A DNA stretch of 64,000 nt, from NCBI RefSeq assembly GCF_037622515.1, contig NZ_JBBJCN010000003.1, positions 558,001 through 622,000 of the forward strand, read 5' to 3'. A program made the translations under genes and the position numbers. Origin of the DNA: Paradesertivirga superstes. Lineage in GTDB: Bacteria; Bacteroidota; Bacteroidia; Sphingobacteriales; Sphingobacteriaceae. Positions 1 to 7,543 of this stretch are shown here, piece by piece. Within the stretch, counting starts at the first letter, position 1, and each line of letters begins with the position of its first letter. The notes under the pieces were generated by a model. It searched no databases. It was not told the origin of the DNA and worked only from the letters and a program-made list of their open reading frames with translations.

Positions 1-339
1 CAGATACATGAAGATTTAATGTCGTCTGCAACAGCTTTATGTGCCTGCGGAATTGCTTTCTTTTTACGGGCAATAAGGGCAGCGTCTCAGGGTGGAGTTG
101 AAATAGGGTTCCATGCTGAGGACGCTTTGAAAATGGCTGTACAAACTGCTAAAGGCGCTGCCGACTTACTATTAGTTAATGGAAGTCACCCTGAGCATGA
201 GATTGATAAAGTTACATCCCCTAAAGGCTGCACCATTGCAGGATTAAATGAAATGGAGCACCAGGGATTTAGCTCCGCATTGATCAAAGGAATTAAGCTT
301 TCTGCGCTAAAAGCAGGCGGACTATACACAGAGAAATAA
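1..339 (+). CDS. proC: Pyrroline-5-carboxylate reductase, C-terminal part
   Basis: Truncated by the left window edge: the frame is open from base 1, so the ATG at 19 is internal. The last 112 residues match the ProC dimerisation domain: a stretch ending SSATALCACGIAFF (the usual ALSGSGPA region) and the family signature SPKGCTIAGLNEME with a following GFSSALI helix. ProC reduces pyrroline-5-carboxylate to proline with NAD(P)H in the cytosol. Its stop lies 5 bases before argE, so the genes are probably co-transcribed; a proC inside an arginine cluster is usual in Bacteroidota, where ornithine links both pathways. The SGSG of most homologues reads CACG here. Confidence 0.9.
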   Translation, partial: QIHEDLMSSATALCACGIAFFLRAIRAASQGGVEIGFHAEDALKMAVQTAKGAADLLLVNGSHPEHEIDKVTSPKGCTIAGLNEMEHQGFSSALIKGIKLSALKAGGLYTEK

Positions 340-344
340 TTGTA

Positions 345-1403
345 ATGATTGAGAAGCTTGCTGAAGAAAGTATTGATTTATTAAAGAAGATAATTAGCAT
401 TCCCTCTTTAAGCAGAGAAGAAGATAAAACTGCAGATGCTCTTGAATACTTTTTTGCTCAACACAACCTCAATCCCAAAAGAAAGCAAAATAATATCTGG
501 AGTGTAAACCAATTTTACGATCCGGAAAAACCTACAATTTTATTAAACTCACACCACGATACGGTAAAGCCCAACTCTGGCTATACTCGTGATCCTTTTT
601 CTCCTGATGTTGAAGATGGAAAGCTATATGGATTGGGGAGCAATGATGCAGGCGGATGCCTTGTATCATTAATTGCCGCTTTTCGCCACTTTTACAGCCA
701 TCAAAATCTTAACTATAATCTTTGTATTGCTGCAACCGCAGAAGAAGAGATCTCAGGAAAAAATGGAATAGAATCTCTCATTCCCGATTTAGGTTCTCTG
801 GATTTCGCAATTGTAGGCGAACCAACTTTAATGGATCTGGCTATTGCCGAGAAAGGACTCATGGTGCTTGATTGCGTTGCTCATGGAAAAGCTGGGCATG
901 CTGCCAGAGAAGAAGGTGAAAATGCCATTTATAAAGCAGTAAAAGATATTGAGTGGTTCCGTTCGTTTAAGTTCCCGAAAGAATCAGAAGTATTCGGACC
1001 AATAAAAATGTCGGTAACTGTTATCAATTCAGGGTCTCAGCATAATGTGGTTCCTGCACAATGCGATTTTACTGTTGATGTTCGTGTTACTGATGCCTAC
1101 CGGAATGAAGAAGTGGTTGATATTATAAAACAACATGTCGACTGTGATGTAACTCCCCGCTCGACAAGACTAAAACCTTCTTCTATAAGTAAAGAACACC
1201 CCTTTGTTAAAGCGGGATTAGCCTTAGGTAGGAAAACCTACGGTTCTCCTACTACAAGTGATCAGGCTTTGCTTGATATTACATCGGTCAAGATTGGTCC
1301 CGGCGATAGTGCCCGATCGCATATGGCTGATGAATTCATTTATGTAAGTGAAATTCGTGAGGGGATTGAGCTGTATGTAAGAATGCTGGAAAAATTACTT
1401 TAA
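345..1403 (+). CDS. argE: M20-family acetylornithine (or succinylornithine) deacetylase
   Basis: Zinc aminoacylase of 352 residues that releases ornithine from N-acyl-ornithine. M20 motifs are all visible: HHD at 70-72 (metal ligands H70 and D72), ND at 100-101 (bridging Asp), the EEE at 133-135 that holds the catalytic and metal glutamates, and a late SHMADE with the last His ligand. Arginine operon context (proC before, argH after) supports ArgE rather than DapE. Bacteroidota often use N-succinyl instead of N-acetyl intermediates and the sequence alone does not settle this. The stop codon TAA overlaps the TTAA that bounds the inserted element downstream. Confidence 0.9.
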   Translation: MIEKLAEESIDLLKKIISIPSLSREEDKTADALEYFFAQHNLNPKRKQNNIWSVNQFYDPEKPTILLNSHHDTVKPNSGYTRDPFSPDVEDGKLYGLGSNDAGGCLVSLIAAFRHFYSHQNLNYNLCIAATAEEEISGKNGIESLIPDLGSLDFAIVGEPTLMDLAIAEKGLMVLDCVAHGKAGHAAREEGENAIYKAVKDIEWFRSFKFPKESEVFGPIKMSVTVINSGSQHNVVPAQCDFTVDVRVTDAYRNEEVVDIIKQHVDCDVTPRSTRLKPSSISKEHPFVKAGLALGRKTYGSPTTSDQALLDITSVKIGPGDSARSHMADEFIYVSEIREGIELYVRMLEKLL

Positions 1404-1433
1404 TTTACGAATTACGATTCTTGATTTACGATT
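1399..1433 (+). repeat. Left inverted repeat of the element
   Basis: Pairs with 1905-1939 at 33 of 35 positions. It contains three ACGA/ACGATT units and starts inside the argE stop codon region. Confidence 0.85.
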
Positions 1434-1481
1434 CAAATCGACTAAAATACAACGTTCAATACGATTCTCATCCAAAAGCTG

Positions 1482-1844
1482 ATGGACAAAGAAATACTTA
1501 AAAAAAGAACAAAAACATTTTCCATAGAAATTGGGAAATTAATTCTGTCTTTGCCATTTAACGTCATCAATAAAAATTATTCAAATCAGATAGTTAGGTG
1601 TTCCAGCTCGGTTGGCGCTAATTACCGGGCTGCTTGCAGAGCAAAATCAAAAGCTGATTTCATTAATAAACTTAAAATTGTAGAGGAGGAGCTCGATGAA
1701 TCGATGTTCTTCTTAAAGTTGTTAGTTGAATTTAACCCAGATAAAAAAGAAACAATTACTGAATTATGGAAAGATGCTAACGAACTTCTTTCTATAATTG
1801 TAGCATCATTAACAACTTTACGTAAGTCATTGGCTCAATCGTAA
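1482..1844 (+). CDS. Four-helix-bundle protein, S23/IVS family
   Basis: A 120-residue, helix-rich protein of the family first seen encoded in 23S rRNA intervening sequences (S23/TIGR02436) and related to Avd of diversity-generating retroelements. Visible family features are the IVRCSSSVGANYRAACRAKS stretch (residues 38-57), the F-x-x-KL-IVEEELDES helix and a C-terminal helix with LTTLRKSL. Members form basic pentamers in related proteins; the cellular role is not known. No rRNA sequence surrounds it here: it lies between two arginine genes inside inverted repeats, so it looks like cargo or the functional centre of a small element. Start ATG at 1482 is the only one upstream of the conserved region. 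Confidence 0.85.
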   Translation: MDKEILKKRTKTFSIEIGKLILSLPFNVINKNYSNQIVRCSSSVGANYRAACRAKSKADFINKLKIVEEELDESMFFLKLLVEFNPDKKETITELWKDANELLSIIVASLTTLRKSLAQS

Positions 1845-1904
1845 TTTAGACATTTTGTTTACTTATTGGCCAAATGGTAAATGAGCGTTTTTACGCATCC
1901 GGCA

Positions 1905-1939
1905 AATCGTAAATCAAAAATCGTAAATCGTAAATTAAA
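1905..1939 (+). repeat. Right inverted repeat of the element
   Basis: Complement of 1399-1433 with two mismatches. It ends on the A of the argH start codon, so argH would be translated from just outside the stem if the arms pair in the mRNA. Confidence 0.85.
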
Positions 1940-3273
1940 TGAAACTTTGGCAAAAAGATAAGCAGGTAGAAAAATCAGTAGAAACCTTTACTGTAGGGAA
2001 GGACCGTGAATTAGATGTAGAAATGGCAGCCTTTGATGTACTTGGATCACTGGCTCACACCAGAATGCTGGAAAGCATCAATTTGCTTGATAAAGAAGAT
2101 TTAAGTATTGTTCAGAAAGAACTGAAAAATATTTACAAAGAAATTGCAGAAGGCAAATTCTTCATAGAAGAAGGCGTTGAAGACGTACATTCACAGGTAG
2201 AATTACTCCTCACCAAACGCATCGGAGAAGCAGGTAAAAAGATTCACAGCGGACGCTCGCGTAACGACCAGGTTTTAGTTGACCTGAAACTATATTTCCG
2301 CAGTCAGATCCAGCGCACAGTGGAAAACACTCAGGCTCTATTTGATCAACTCATAGCTCTTAGCGAAGAACATAAAAACAAGCTCCTCCCGGGATATACG
2401 CATTTACAAATAGCCATGCCTTCATCCTTTGGCTTATGGTTTGGAGCTTATGCCGAAAGTCTTATTGATGATTTAGAGCTTATGCTTGCTGCCTGGAAAG
2501 TTTGCAATAAAAACCCTCTGGGATCTGCAGCGGGCTACGGTTCCTCTTTCCCTTTAAACCGTACCATGACAACCGAATTGTTAGGCTTTGATTCGCTTAA
2601 TTATAATGTGGTTTATGCTCAAATGGGACGGGGGAAAACAGAACGAATCCTGGCTCAGGCAATGTCATCTATCGCAGCCACACTGGCAAAATTATCGATG
2701 GATGTAACCTTGTTCATTAACCAAAACTTTAGTTTCATAAGTTTTCCCGATGAGCTTACTACCGGTTCGAGCATCATGCCTCATAAAAAAAATCCTGATG
2801 TATTCGAACTAATGCGGTCGAGATGCAATAAAATACAGGCTTTACCTAATGAAATCGCTTTAATGACAACCAATCTTCCTTCTGGCTATCACCGCGATCT
2901 ACAGCTATTAAAAGAAAACCTCTTCCCTGCATTGCAATCGTTAAATGAATGCCTTGAAATGGCTGTCTTTATGCTTCAGAATATTTCAGTTAAAGATGAT
3001 ATTTTAAAGGACCCAAAATACCTTTACCTATTCAGCGTAGAAGCAGTGAACGAAGATGTTTTAAAAGGTATGCCTTTTCGTGAAGCGTATAAAAAAGTAG
3101 GCCTTGAAATTGAGAAAGGCGAATTTAAGGCACCAGAAAAAGTTCAGCATACACATGAAGGCAGTATAGGAAATCTTTGTAATAAAGAAATCAGCAATGC
3201 TTTTCAAACAACATTTTCTTCATTCAATTTTAAAAAAGTAGAACAAGCCATTCAAGAGCTTGTATCCGAATAG
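1939..3273 (+). CDS. argH: Argininosuccinate lyase
   Basis: Last step of arginine synthesis: splits argininosuccinate into arginine and fumarate. The 444 residues match the family length. The fumarase/aspartase superfamily signature GSSIMPHKKNPD is at about residues 276-287, HSGRSRNDQV and the GYTHLQ region lie upstream as expected. It follows argE after the inserted element and precedes an aminotransferase by 12 bases. Translation starts at the ATG that directly follows the right inverted repeat, so its expression may depend on how that RNA end folds. Confidence 0.97.
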   Translation: MKLWQKDKQVEKSVETFTVGKDRELDVEMAAFDVLGSLAHTRMLESINLLDKEDLSIVQKELKNIYKEIAEGKFFIEEGVEDVHSQVELLLTKRIGEAGKKIHSGRSRNDQVLVDLKLYFRSQIQRTVENTQALFDQLIALSEEHKNKLLPGYTHLQIAMPSSFGLWFGAYAESLIDDLELMLAAWKVCNKNPLGSAAGYGSSFPLNRTMTTELLGFDSLNYNVVYAQMGRGKTERILAQAMSSIAATLAKLSMDVTLFINQNFSFISFPDELTTGSSIMPHKKNPDVFELMRSRCNKIQALPNEIALMTTNLPSGYHRDLQLLKENLFPALQSLNECLEMAVFMLQNISVKDDILKDPKYLYLFSVEAVNEDVLKGMPFREAYKKVGLEIEKGEFKAPEKVQHTHEGSIGNLCNKEISNAFQTTFSSFNFKKVEQAIQELVSE

Positions 3274-3285
3274 CAACACAACACT

Positions 3286-4542
3286 ATGAGCGTATCACTT
3301 TTAGCACAAAATCTAAGAGGTTCTGAAATTATAAAAATTGCAGGCGAAATTAATGAGTTAAAAAAACAGGGCCAAAATATTGTCAATCTAACTATTGGTG
3401 ACTTTGACCCAAATATCTATTCCATTCCTGAAGAACTTCAAAAGGGAATTGTTGAAGCATATGCTGCTCATCAAACTAATTACCCCCCTGCCGATGGAAT
3501 GTTAAGTCTTCGCGAAAGCGTAAGCGGATTCCTGAAGGATGAACTGGGCTTAAGCTATGCAAACAACGAAATATTAATTTCAAGCGGTTCCAGACCTATT
3601 ATTTACGCCACATATCTCGCCTTGATTGATCCGGGAGATAAAGTGCTTTTTCCGGCACCGTCCTGGAACAACAATCATTATTGCGACTTAACCAGCGCCG
3701 ATGGAATTGCTGTTCCAACTACCGCTGAAAATAATTTTATGCCGACGGCTGAAGACTTACGTCCGCATATCTCCGGAGCTACCTTGTTGGCTTTATGTTC
3801 TCCACTTAATCCAACCGGAACGATGTTCTCCAAAAAAGATCTGGAAGAGATCTGCGATCTGGTACTTGAGGAAAACAGTAAAAGAAAAGCGGGTGAAAAA
3901 CCTCTGTATATTCTTTATGATCAGATTTACTCGATGCTTACTTTTGGAGACCACCAGCATTTTGATCCTATAACGCTCCGCCCTCAGATTAGAGATTACG
4001 TAGTATATGTTGATGGTGCATCTAAATGTTTCGCCGCAACAGGGGTGCGCGTGGGATGGGGCTTTGGCCCCAGTACTGTTATCGATAAAATGCGTTCAAT
4101 AGTGGGTCACATGGGTGCATGGGCTCCCAAAGCAGAGCAGGTTGCGATGGCCGAATTTCTTAAAAATAAATCTGCCGTTGATACTTACCTAAGCAACTTT
4201 AAAGTGAGAGTTACCAAAAGCCTCGACACTCTTTACAACGGTTTTCAGCAATTAAAAACAGAAGGTTTTAGTGTGGATGCCATTGAGCCAATGGGCGCAA
4301 TTTATCTTACATTAAAGCTCGATTATTCAGGAAAAACCACACCAGAAGGACAGGTGCTAAAAGATAGCAACGACATAAATTTTTATCTTATCAAAGAAGC
4401 CAAAGTTGCGTTGGTCCCTTTTTCATCATTTGGCACAGGTCATGAGGTAAATTGGTTCAGAGCATCTGTTGGAGCATGTTCTGCTGAAGAAATTGCTGCA
4501 ATGATCCCACGAGTTAAAGAAGCTTTAAGCAAATTAAAATAG
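3286..4542 (+). CDS. PLP-dependent aminotransferase, class I/II
   Basis: A 418-residue fold-type I aminotransferase. The PLP lysine is K247 in DGASKCFAATGVRVGW, and the SPLNPTGT motif and YDQIY (Asp and Tyr touching the cofactor) stand before it. Aspartate aminotransferase is the nearest named activity, but methionine or aromatic substrates are possible. It lies 12 bases after argH and is probably the last gene of that transcript; a perfect inverted repeat follows the stop. Aspartate made by such an enzyme is the nitrogen donor in argininosuccinate synthesis, which would suit this location (inference). Confidence 0.88.
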   Translation: MSVSLLAQNLRGSEIIKIAGEINELKKQGQNIVNLTIGDFDPNIYSIPEELQKGIVEAYAAHQTNYPPADGMLSLRESVSGFLKDELGLSYANNEILISSGSRPIIYATYLALIDPGDKVLFPAPSWNNNHYCDLTSADGIAVPTTAENNFMPTAEDLRPHISGATLLALCSPLNPTGTMFSKKDLEEICDLVLEENSKRKAGEKPLYILYDQIYSMLTFGDHQHFDPITLRPQIRDYVVYVDGASKCFAATGVRVGWGFGPSTVIDKMRSIVGHMGAWAPKAEQVAMAEFLKNKSAVDTYLSNFKVRVTKSLDTLYNGFQQLKTEGFSVDAIEPMGAIYLTLKLDYSGKTTPEGQVLKDSNDINFYLIKEAKVALVPFSSFGTGHEVNWFRASVGACSAEEIAAMIPRVKEALSKLK

Positions 4543-4548
4543 TGCATT

Positions 4549-4586
4549 AGAACTTTCCAAAAGTTTAAAAACTTTTGGAAAGTTCT
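4549..4586. terminator. Perfect 18-bp hairpin after the arg/aminotransferase genes
   Basis: Two 18-base arms (4549-4566 and 4569-4586) are perfect complements with a two-base spacer. No long T run follows, so it may be a rho-independent terminator of weak form or a dispersed palindromic repeat. Confidence 0.6.
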
Positions 4587-4589
4587 AAA

Positions 4590-4800
4590 ATAAATGCCTC
4601 CTCATTTGGAACACGGAAAGCTTCCCTCATAGCAATTGCAGCCGTTTTCCGTTACAAGTCCTCACTTTTCTCTTCCCAAATCCATCGCTTGTTCCGGGCT
4701 TTTCAATTAATCGGGGTTACATTGGGTGGCTTTCCCTACCCGAACCTTATTCTATACGTCCATCTTCAAACATTAATGCCTTTAGTGTGTTCAAAATAGT
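4590..4800. repeat. Non-coding stretch resembling a dispersed intergenic repeat
   Basis: No credible gene. An open frame here has no family features. The segment around 4655-4670 shares CGTTnCAAGTCCTC with 41239-41252, which is also intergenic, and both continue into pyrimidine-rich text ending in a GGC-TTCC motif. This suggests a decayed repeat family; a genome search is needed to establish it. Confidence 0.35.
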
Positions 4801-4820
4801 ACACCACAAATTATAAACAA

Positions 4821-5042
4821 ATGAAATCCGTAAGAATTTACTTTTTAACACTATTGATGCCTCTAGCATTGATTGCAAGCTCCTGTTCAAATAATTCTGC
4901 AAAAGCAGATGAACCTGAAATTGAAACGATGGACTCTGTATCTAATGAGCTCAATCAAACAACTGAAAAATTGGAGGATCAGGCTAAAAAGGTCGAGGCT
5001 TCCCTGGAGAAAATTGATAAAGAATTTGAAACTGCTCAATAA
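4821..5042 (+). CDS. Small lipoprotein with a coiled-coil tail
   Basis: A 73-residue protein with a lipoprotein signal: charged start, hydrophobic core and lipobox LIASSC near residues 17-22. The mature part is acidic and predicted helical, with heptad-like spacing in TEKLEDQAKKVEASLEKIDKEF. No domain family is recognised. It sits 6 bases before the next secreted protein, so the two are likely one transcript. Confidence 0.65.
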   Translation: MKSVRIYFLTLLMPLALIASSCSNNSAKADEPEIETMDSVSNELNQTTEKLEDQAKKVEASLEKIDKEFETAQ

Positions 5043-5048
5043 GAAATC

Positions 5049-5891
5049 ATGAAAAGAAAAAACTTTCTAAGGATAGCTATCCTTCCGATAATACTGTTGA
5101 CAGTTCTGGCCTTCACTAATTTACAGCCGCAGAAAGATAAAAAAGACGATAAGGGGAACAAACAGCAGGACCAATCTTCAAATAAGGGAAAAGGTCAGGA
5201 AGCTAAAGAGAATGACAATCATTCTCAGGGAAACAAAAATCAAGACAACTATAAAGGTGTAAAAAGAGACAACGCACAGGATAATAACTCCGGTAAAGGA
5301 AATAAACGCCAGGGTCACGATAATTCAGATCGGAAAGATATGAAGAACGTTGACTCTAATAAAAATAAACAATTCAACGGTAATAGTAAGAAACTAAACG
5401 GAAACAGGGATGTCGATATCGATTGGAATCTGAACGATTTTGCAAACAGAAAACATCCAAAAGATCAAAAGAAAGTAACTATTTGCCACAGTCCTTCGTC
5501 TGATAAAAGTAATGGAGTAACTATTAACGTTTCGGAAAACGCTCTTCAGGCTCATAGAAATCATGGAGATCAATTAGGAAATTGCACGATTGATTATTCA
5601 GATCGCTGGTCTGACAGATATATTAGGTCCAGAGAGAATGTTTACAATACCTACGAGCAGACCTGGGAAACGATGTCGTATAGTGAAGCACTTTTGAGAC
5701 TCGCTGCTACAAAATTATTGGGAATAAAAACCAATCTTGACAGAAACAGAACAACTTTAACATCTAATGAAATACAACGCCGGGAAGCATTAATTCTTGA
5801 CCTTCAAAACAATGTCTATTCTCTTGAAAATCAGCTGGGTCAAACCAGGCAAAAGCTTGATTCTGATGTGAATATTATTATTCAGCTATAA
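5049..5891 (+). CDS. Secreted low-complexity protein with a KVTICH-type Cys/His motif
   Basis: The 280-residue product starts with a signal sequence (about residues 1-24, IILLTVLAFTNLQP). Residues 30-135 are a disordered stretch rich in Lys, Asn, Gly, Gln and Asp. A compact motif follows at about 146-182: KVTICH, then a short strand region, then ALQAHRNHGDQLGNC. Two cysteines and three histidines could form a disulfide or metal site. This motif is recurrent in surface proteins of Bacteroidota but has no assigned function that I know. The last 90 residues look like an alpha-helical coil. Function unknown. Confidence 0.7.
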   Translation: MKRKNFLRIAILPIILLTVLAFTNLQPQKDKKDDKGNKQQDQSSNKGKGQEAKENDNHSQGNKNQDNYKGVKRDNAQDNNSGKGNKRQGHDNSDRKDMKNVDSNKNKQFNGNSKKLNGNRDVDIDWNLNDFANRKHPKDQKKVTICHSPSSDKSNGVTINVSENALQAHRNHGDQLGNCTIDYSDRWSDRYIRSRENVYNTYEQTWETMSYSEALLRLAATKLLGIKTNLDRNRTTLTSNEIQRREALILDLQNNVYSLENQLGQTRQKLDSDVNIIIQL

Positions 5892-5896
5892 AAACG

Positions 5897-5994
5897 ACAA
5901 GGGGGTTGTGCCAAAAATCTGAACGATATGCTCAAGTTAAAAGATGCTGAAATAAAATTCAGTATGACATGGACTTTTGAGACAAACTCCTTGT
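5897..5994. repeat. Nested imperfect inverted repeat between convergent genes
   Basis: Arms 5897-5919 and 5972-5994 match at 18 of 23 positions; inside lies a second hairpin (GCTGAA/TTCAG near 5945-5962). The right side ends in a T run (5992-5998). It can serve as terminator for the gene on the left and has the look of a REP-like or MITE-like repeat. Confidence 0.55.
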
Positions 5995-6010
5995 TTTTTG
6001 ATTAATTAAT

Positions 6011-6727
6011 TCAAGCTGCCTTTGAAATATGCTTTACCAAGCTTCTTTTTGCAAGAGGTAAAAGCGTTTGCTCCAGAGGAAAAGTAATATCACTTTCAAT
6101 ATGATAAACCGCTGGATTGGGAAATTCTCTTCTGCTAATTATTAAATCCTTTTTTATTGCCTCGGGTGTATATATAAAGGTTCTTGCATAACTTGTTATA
6201 AATGCCGTATTTATACCCCGGTATTTTTCATCTTTACCTTCAAAAATCGTGACCTGGTATTCATACACATAAGTAGCTTTTTCCTCTCCATTTCTTAACA
6301 GAAGATACCCCTGATACGGATATAAAGGCATTACTCCAATTGGTTCTATAATCAGCCGGCTTTCAACAAATTCATATATTTCCTTTCCTTCCATAATTGC
6401 AGGATTAAGCTTATTTAAAGAAAAACTTATTATCGTTTCTATTTCCTGCATTAAAGAATCGTCTTTTACCATCTTCTCGTAAGTCAGTTTTACAGCCTCG
6501 ATATCTGCATGAGATAAACGTTCGGGAAAAGCCTTTTGAAGAGCATATTTGTTCTCCTTGAACTTAGTAAGGTTATTGTAATGAAACACTAAGTCATTAA
6601 AATCGGGATAGAGTTTGGTCTTATGAAAATGATAATTGATCTGTTGCAAGTAAGCAAGCAACTGATATTTTTTTGATTCGAAATCTACTGAACCTTCTAT
6701 AAACCAGTTTACACTTAATGAATTCAT
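6011..6727 (-). CDS. Conserved hypothetical protein
   Basis: A 238-residue soluble protein without signal peptide or membrane segment. I do not recognise a domain. The N-terminal half is helical and rich in Lys/Glu, the C-terminal half has strand-like patches such as VYEYQVTIFEG and YHIESDITFPLEQTLLPLAKRSL. It is transcribed alone and convergent with the preceding secreted gene. Codon use looks like its neighbours, so recent transfer is not suggested. Confidence 0.6.
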   Translation of the reverse strand: MNSLSVNWFIEGSVDFESKKYQLLAYLQQINYHFHKTKLYPDFNDLVFHYNNLTKFKENKYALQKAFPERLSHADIEAVKLTYEKMVKDDSLMQEIETIISFSLNKLNPAIMEGKEIYEFVESRLIIEPIGVMPLYPYQGYLLLRNGEEKATYVYEYQVTIFEGKDEKYRGINTAFITSYARTFIYTPEAIKKDLIISRREFPNPAVYHIESDITFPLEQTLLPLAKRSLVKHISKAA

Positions 6728-6822
6728 ATTTAAATTAATTTAAAGTGAATAATTATTTAGTTACACAGAGTCCCCCATCTGGTGTATTCCTATAAATCGG
6801 CACGATCGTTAAATAAATATAA

Positions 6823-6830
6823 TAAATTTG
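6823..6830 (+). promoter_or_regulatory. -7 element TAAATTTG directly before a start codon
   Basis: Exact match to the Bacteroidota -7 consensus TAnnTTTG, five bases before the ATG at 6836. The mRNA would start at or next to the start codon. This also rules against the upstream GTG at 6782 as the start. Confidence 0.6.
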
Positions 6831-6835
6831 CAAGG

Positions 6836-7543
6836 ATGCCCAAAGGAACACTTTTTCTAATTCCGGTGCCCTTAGCCGAAAATTCGGCTGACAAGGTCCT
6901 AACTACTTATCAGTCTACTCTTATTAACAATCTTTCTACCTATATAGTTGAGAACGAAAAAACAGCCCGTTTCTGGTTAAAGAATATGGGATTAAAAATC
7001 CCTCAAAGTGAATTACTTATTCATGTTTACGGTAAACATTCAGAAAAAGTTGACATGCGCAGCTATTTCAATGAGCTTGAAAGCGGTAAAGATGTGGGTT
7101 TAATGAGCGAGGCGGGCTGTCCGGCTGTAGCCGACCCGGGATCTGATATTGTAGCCGAAGCGCATAAGCGCGGAATCAAAGTGGTGCCTATGGTTGGACC
7201 AAGTTCTATTCTACTCGCTTTAATGGCCTCTGGTTTTAACGGACAAAGTTTTACTTTCCACGGATATTTGCCAATCGATAAAACATTGCGAAGCAAACGC
7301 ATTAAAGAGCTGGAAAATATTGCAGAGAGGCATAACCAAACGCAGATTTTTATTGAAACCCCTTTCAGAAACAACCAAATTCTTGAAGATATCTTAAAAA
7401 CCTGTACCCCCCGAACCCGCTTATGTGTAGCATGTAATCTAACGGCAGCGGATGAACAGATTATATCACAATCAGTAGAACAATGGCGCAAACAAAAGGT
7501 TGATTTTCATAAAAAACCCGCAATCTTTTTGATATGTAAATGA
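6836..7543 (+). CDS. SAM-dependent methyltransferase, RsmI/tetrapyrrole methylase family
   Basis: A 235-residue protein of the tetrapyrrole (corrin/porphyrin) methylase fold. The N-terminal GTLFLIPVPLAE and the loop VGLMSEAGCPAVADPGSDIV are close to those of RsmI, the 16S rRNA C1402 2'-O-methyltransferase; VVPMVGPSSILLALMASGF is the second family block. Bacteroidota carry such a paralogue beside true RsmI, so the target is uncertain. The start at 6836 is chosen because the family begins just there and the -7 promoter element ends five bases earlier. The stop overlaps the next start (ATGA). Confidence 0.82.
   Translation: MPKGTLFLIPVPLAENSADKVLTTYQSTLINNLSTYIVENEKTARFWLKNMGLKIPQSELLIHVYGKHSEKVDMRSYFNELESGKDVGLMSEAGCPAVADPGSDIVAEAHKRGIKVVPMVGPSSILLALMASGFNGQSFTFHGYLPIDKTLRSKRIKELENIAERHNQTQIFIETPFRNNQILEDILKTCTPRTRLCVACNLTAADEQIISQSVEQWRKQKVDFHKKPAIFLICK

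Larger units (their letters stand above)
1399..1939 (+). mobile_element. Small element with 35-bp inverted ends and a four-helix-bundle gene
   Basis: The bases 1399-1433 and 1905-1939 are inverted repeats that match at 33 of 35 positions. Each arm is built from near-repeats of TTTACGATT. The boundaries TTAA at 1400-1403 and 1935-1938 could be a target duplication, although TTAA is itself palindromic. The element fills exactly the gap between the argE stop and the argH start and holds one gene (1482-1844) in the operon orientation. Transcribed, the two arms could pair into a long stem. There is no transposase, so if mobile it depends on another enzyme. Known 23S rRNA intervening sequences have the same plan: complementary ends around an S23/four-helix gene. 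Confidence 0.7.

Noticed and set aside
1482..1844. 23S rRNA intervening sequence
   Set aside because: The gene family fits, but the flanks are argE and argH, with no rRNA sequence.
4575..4799. Open frame of 74 codons after the aminotransferase
   Set aside because: It starts inside the palindrome, has no family features and lies in DNA that seems to be a dispersed repeat.
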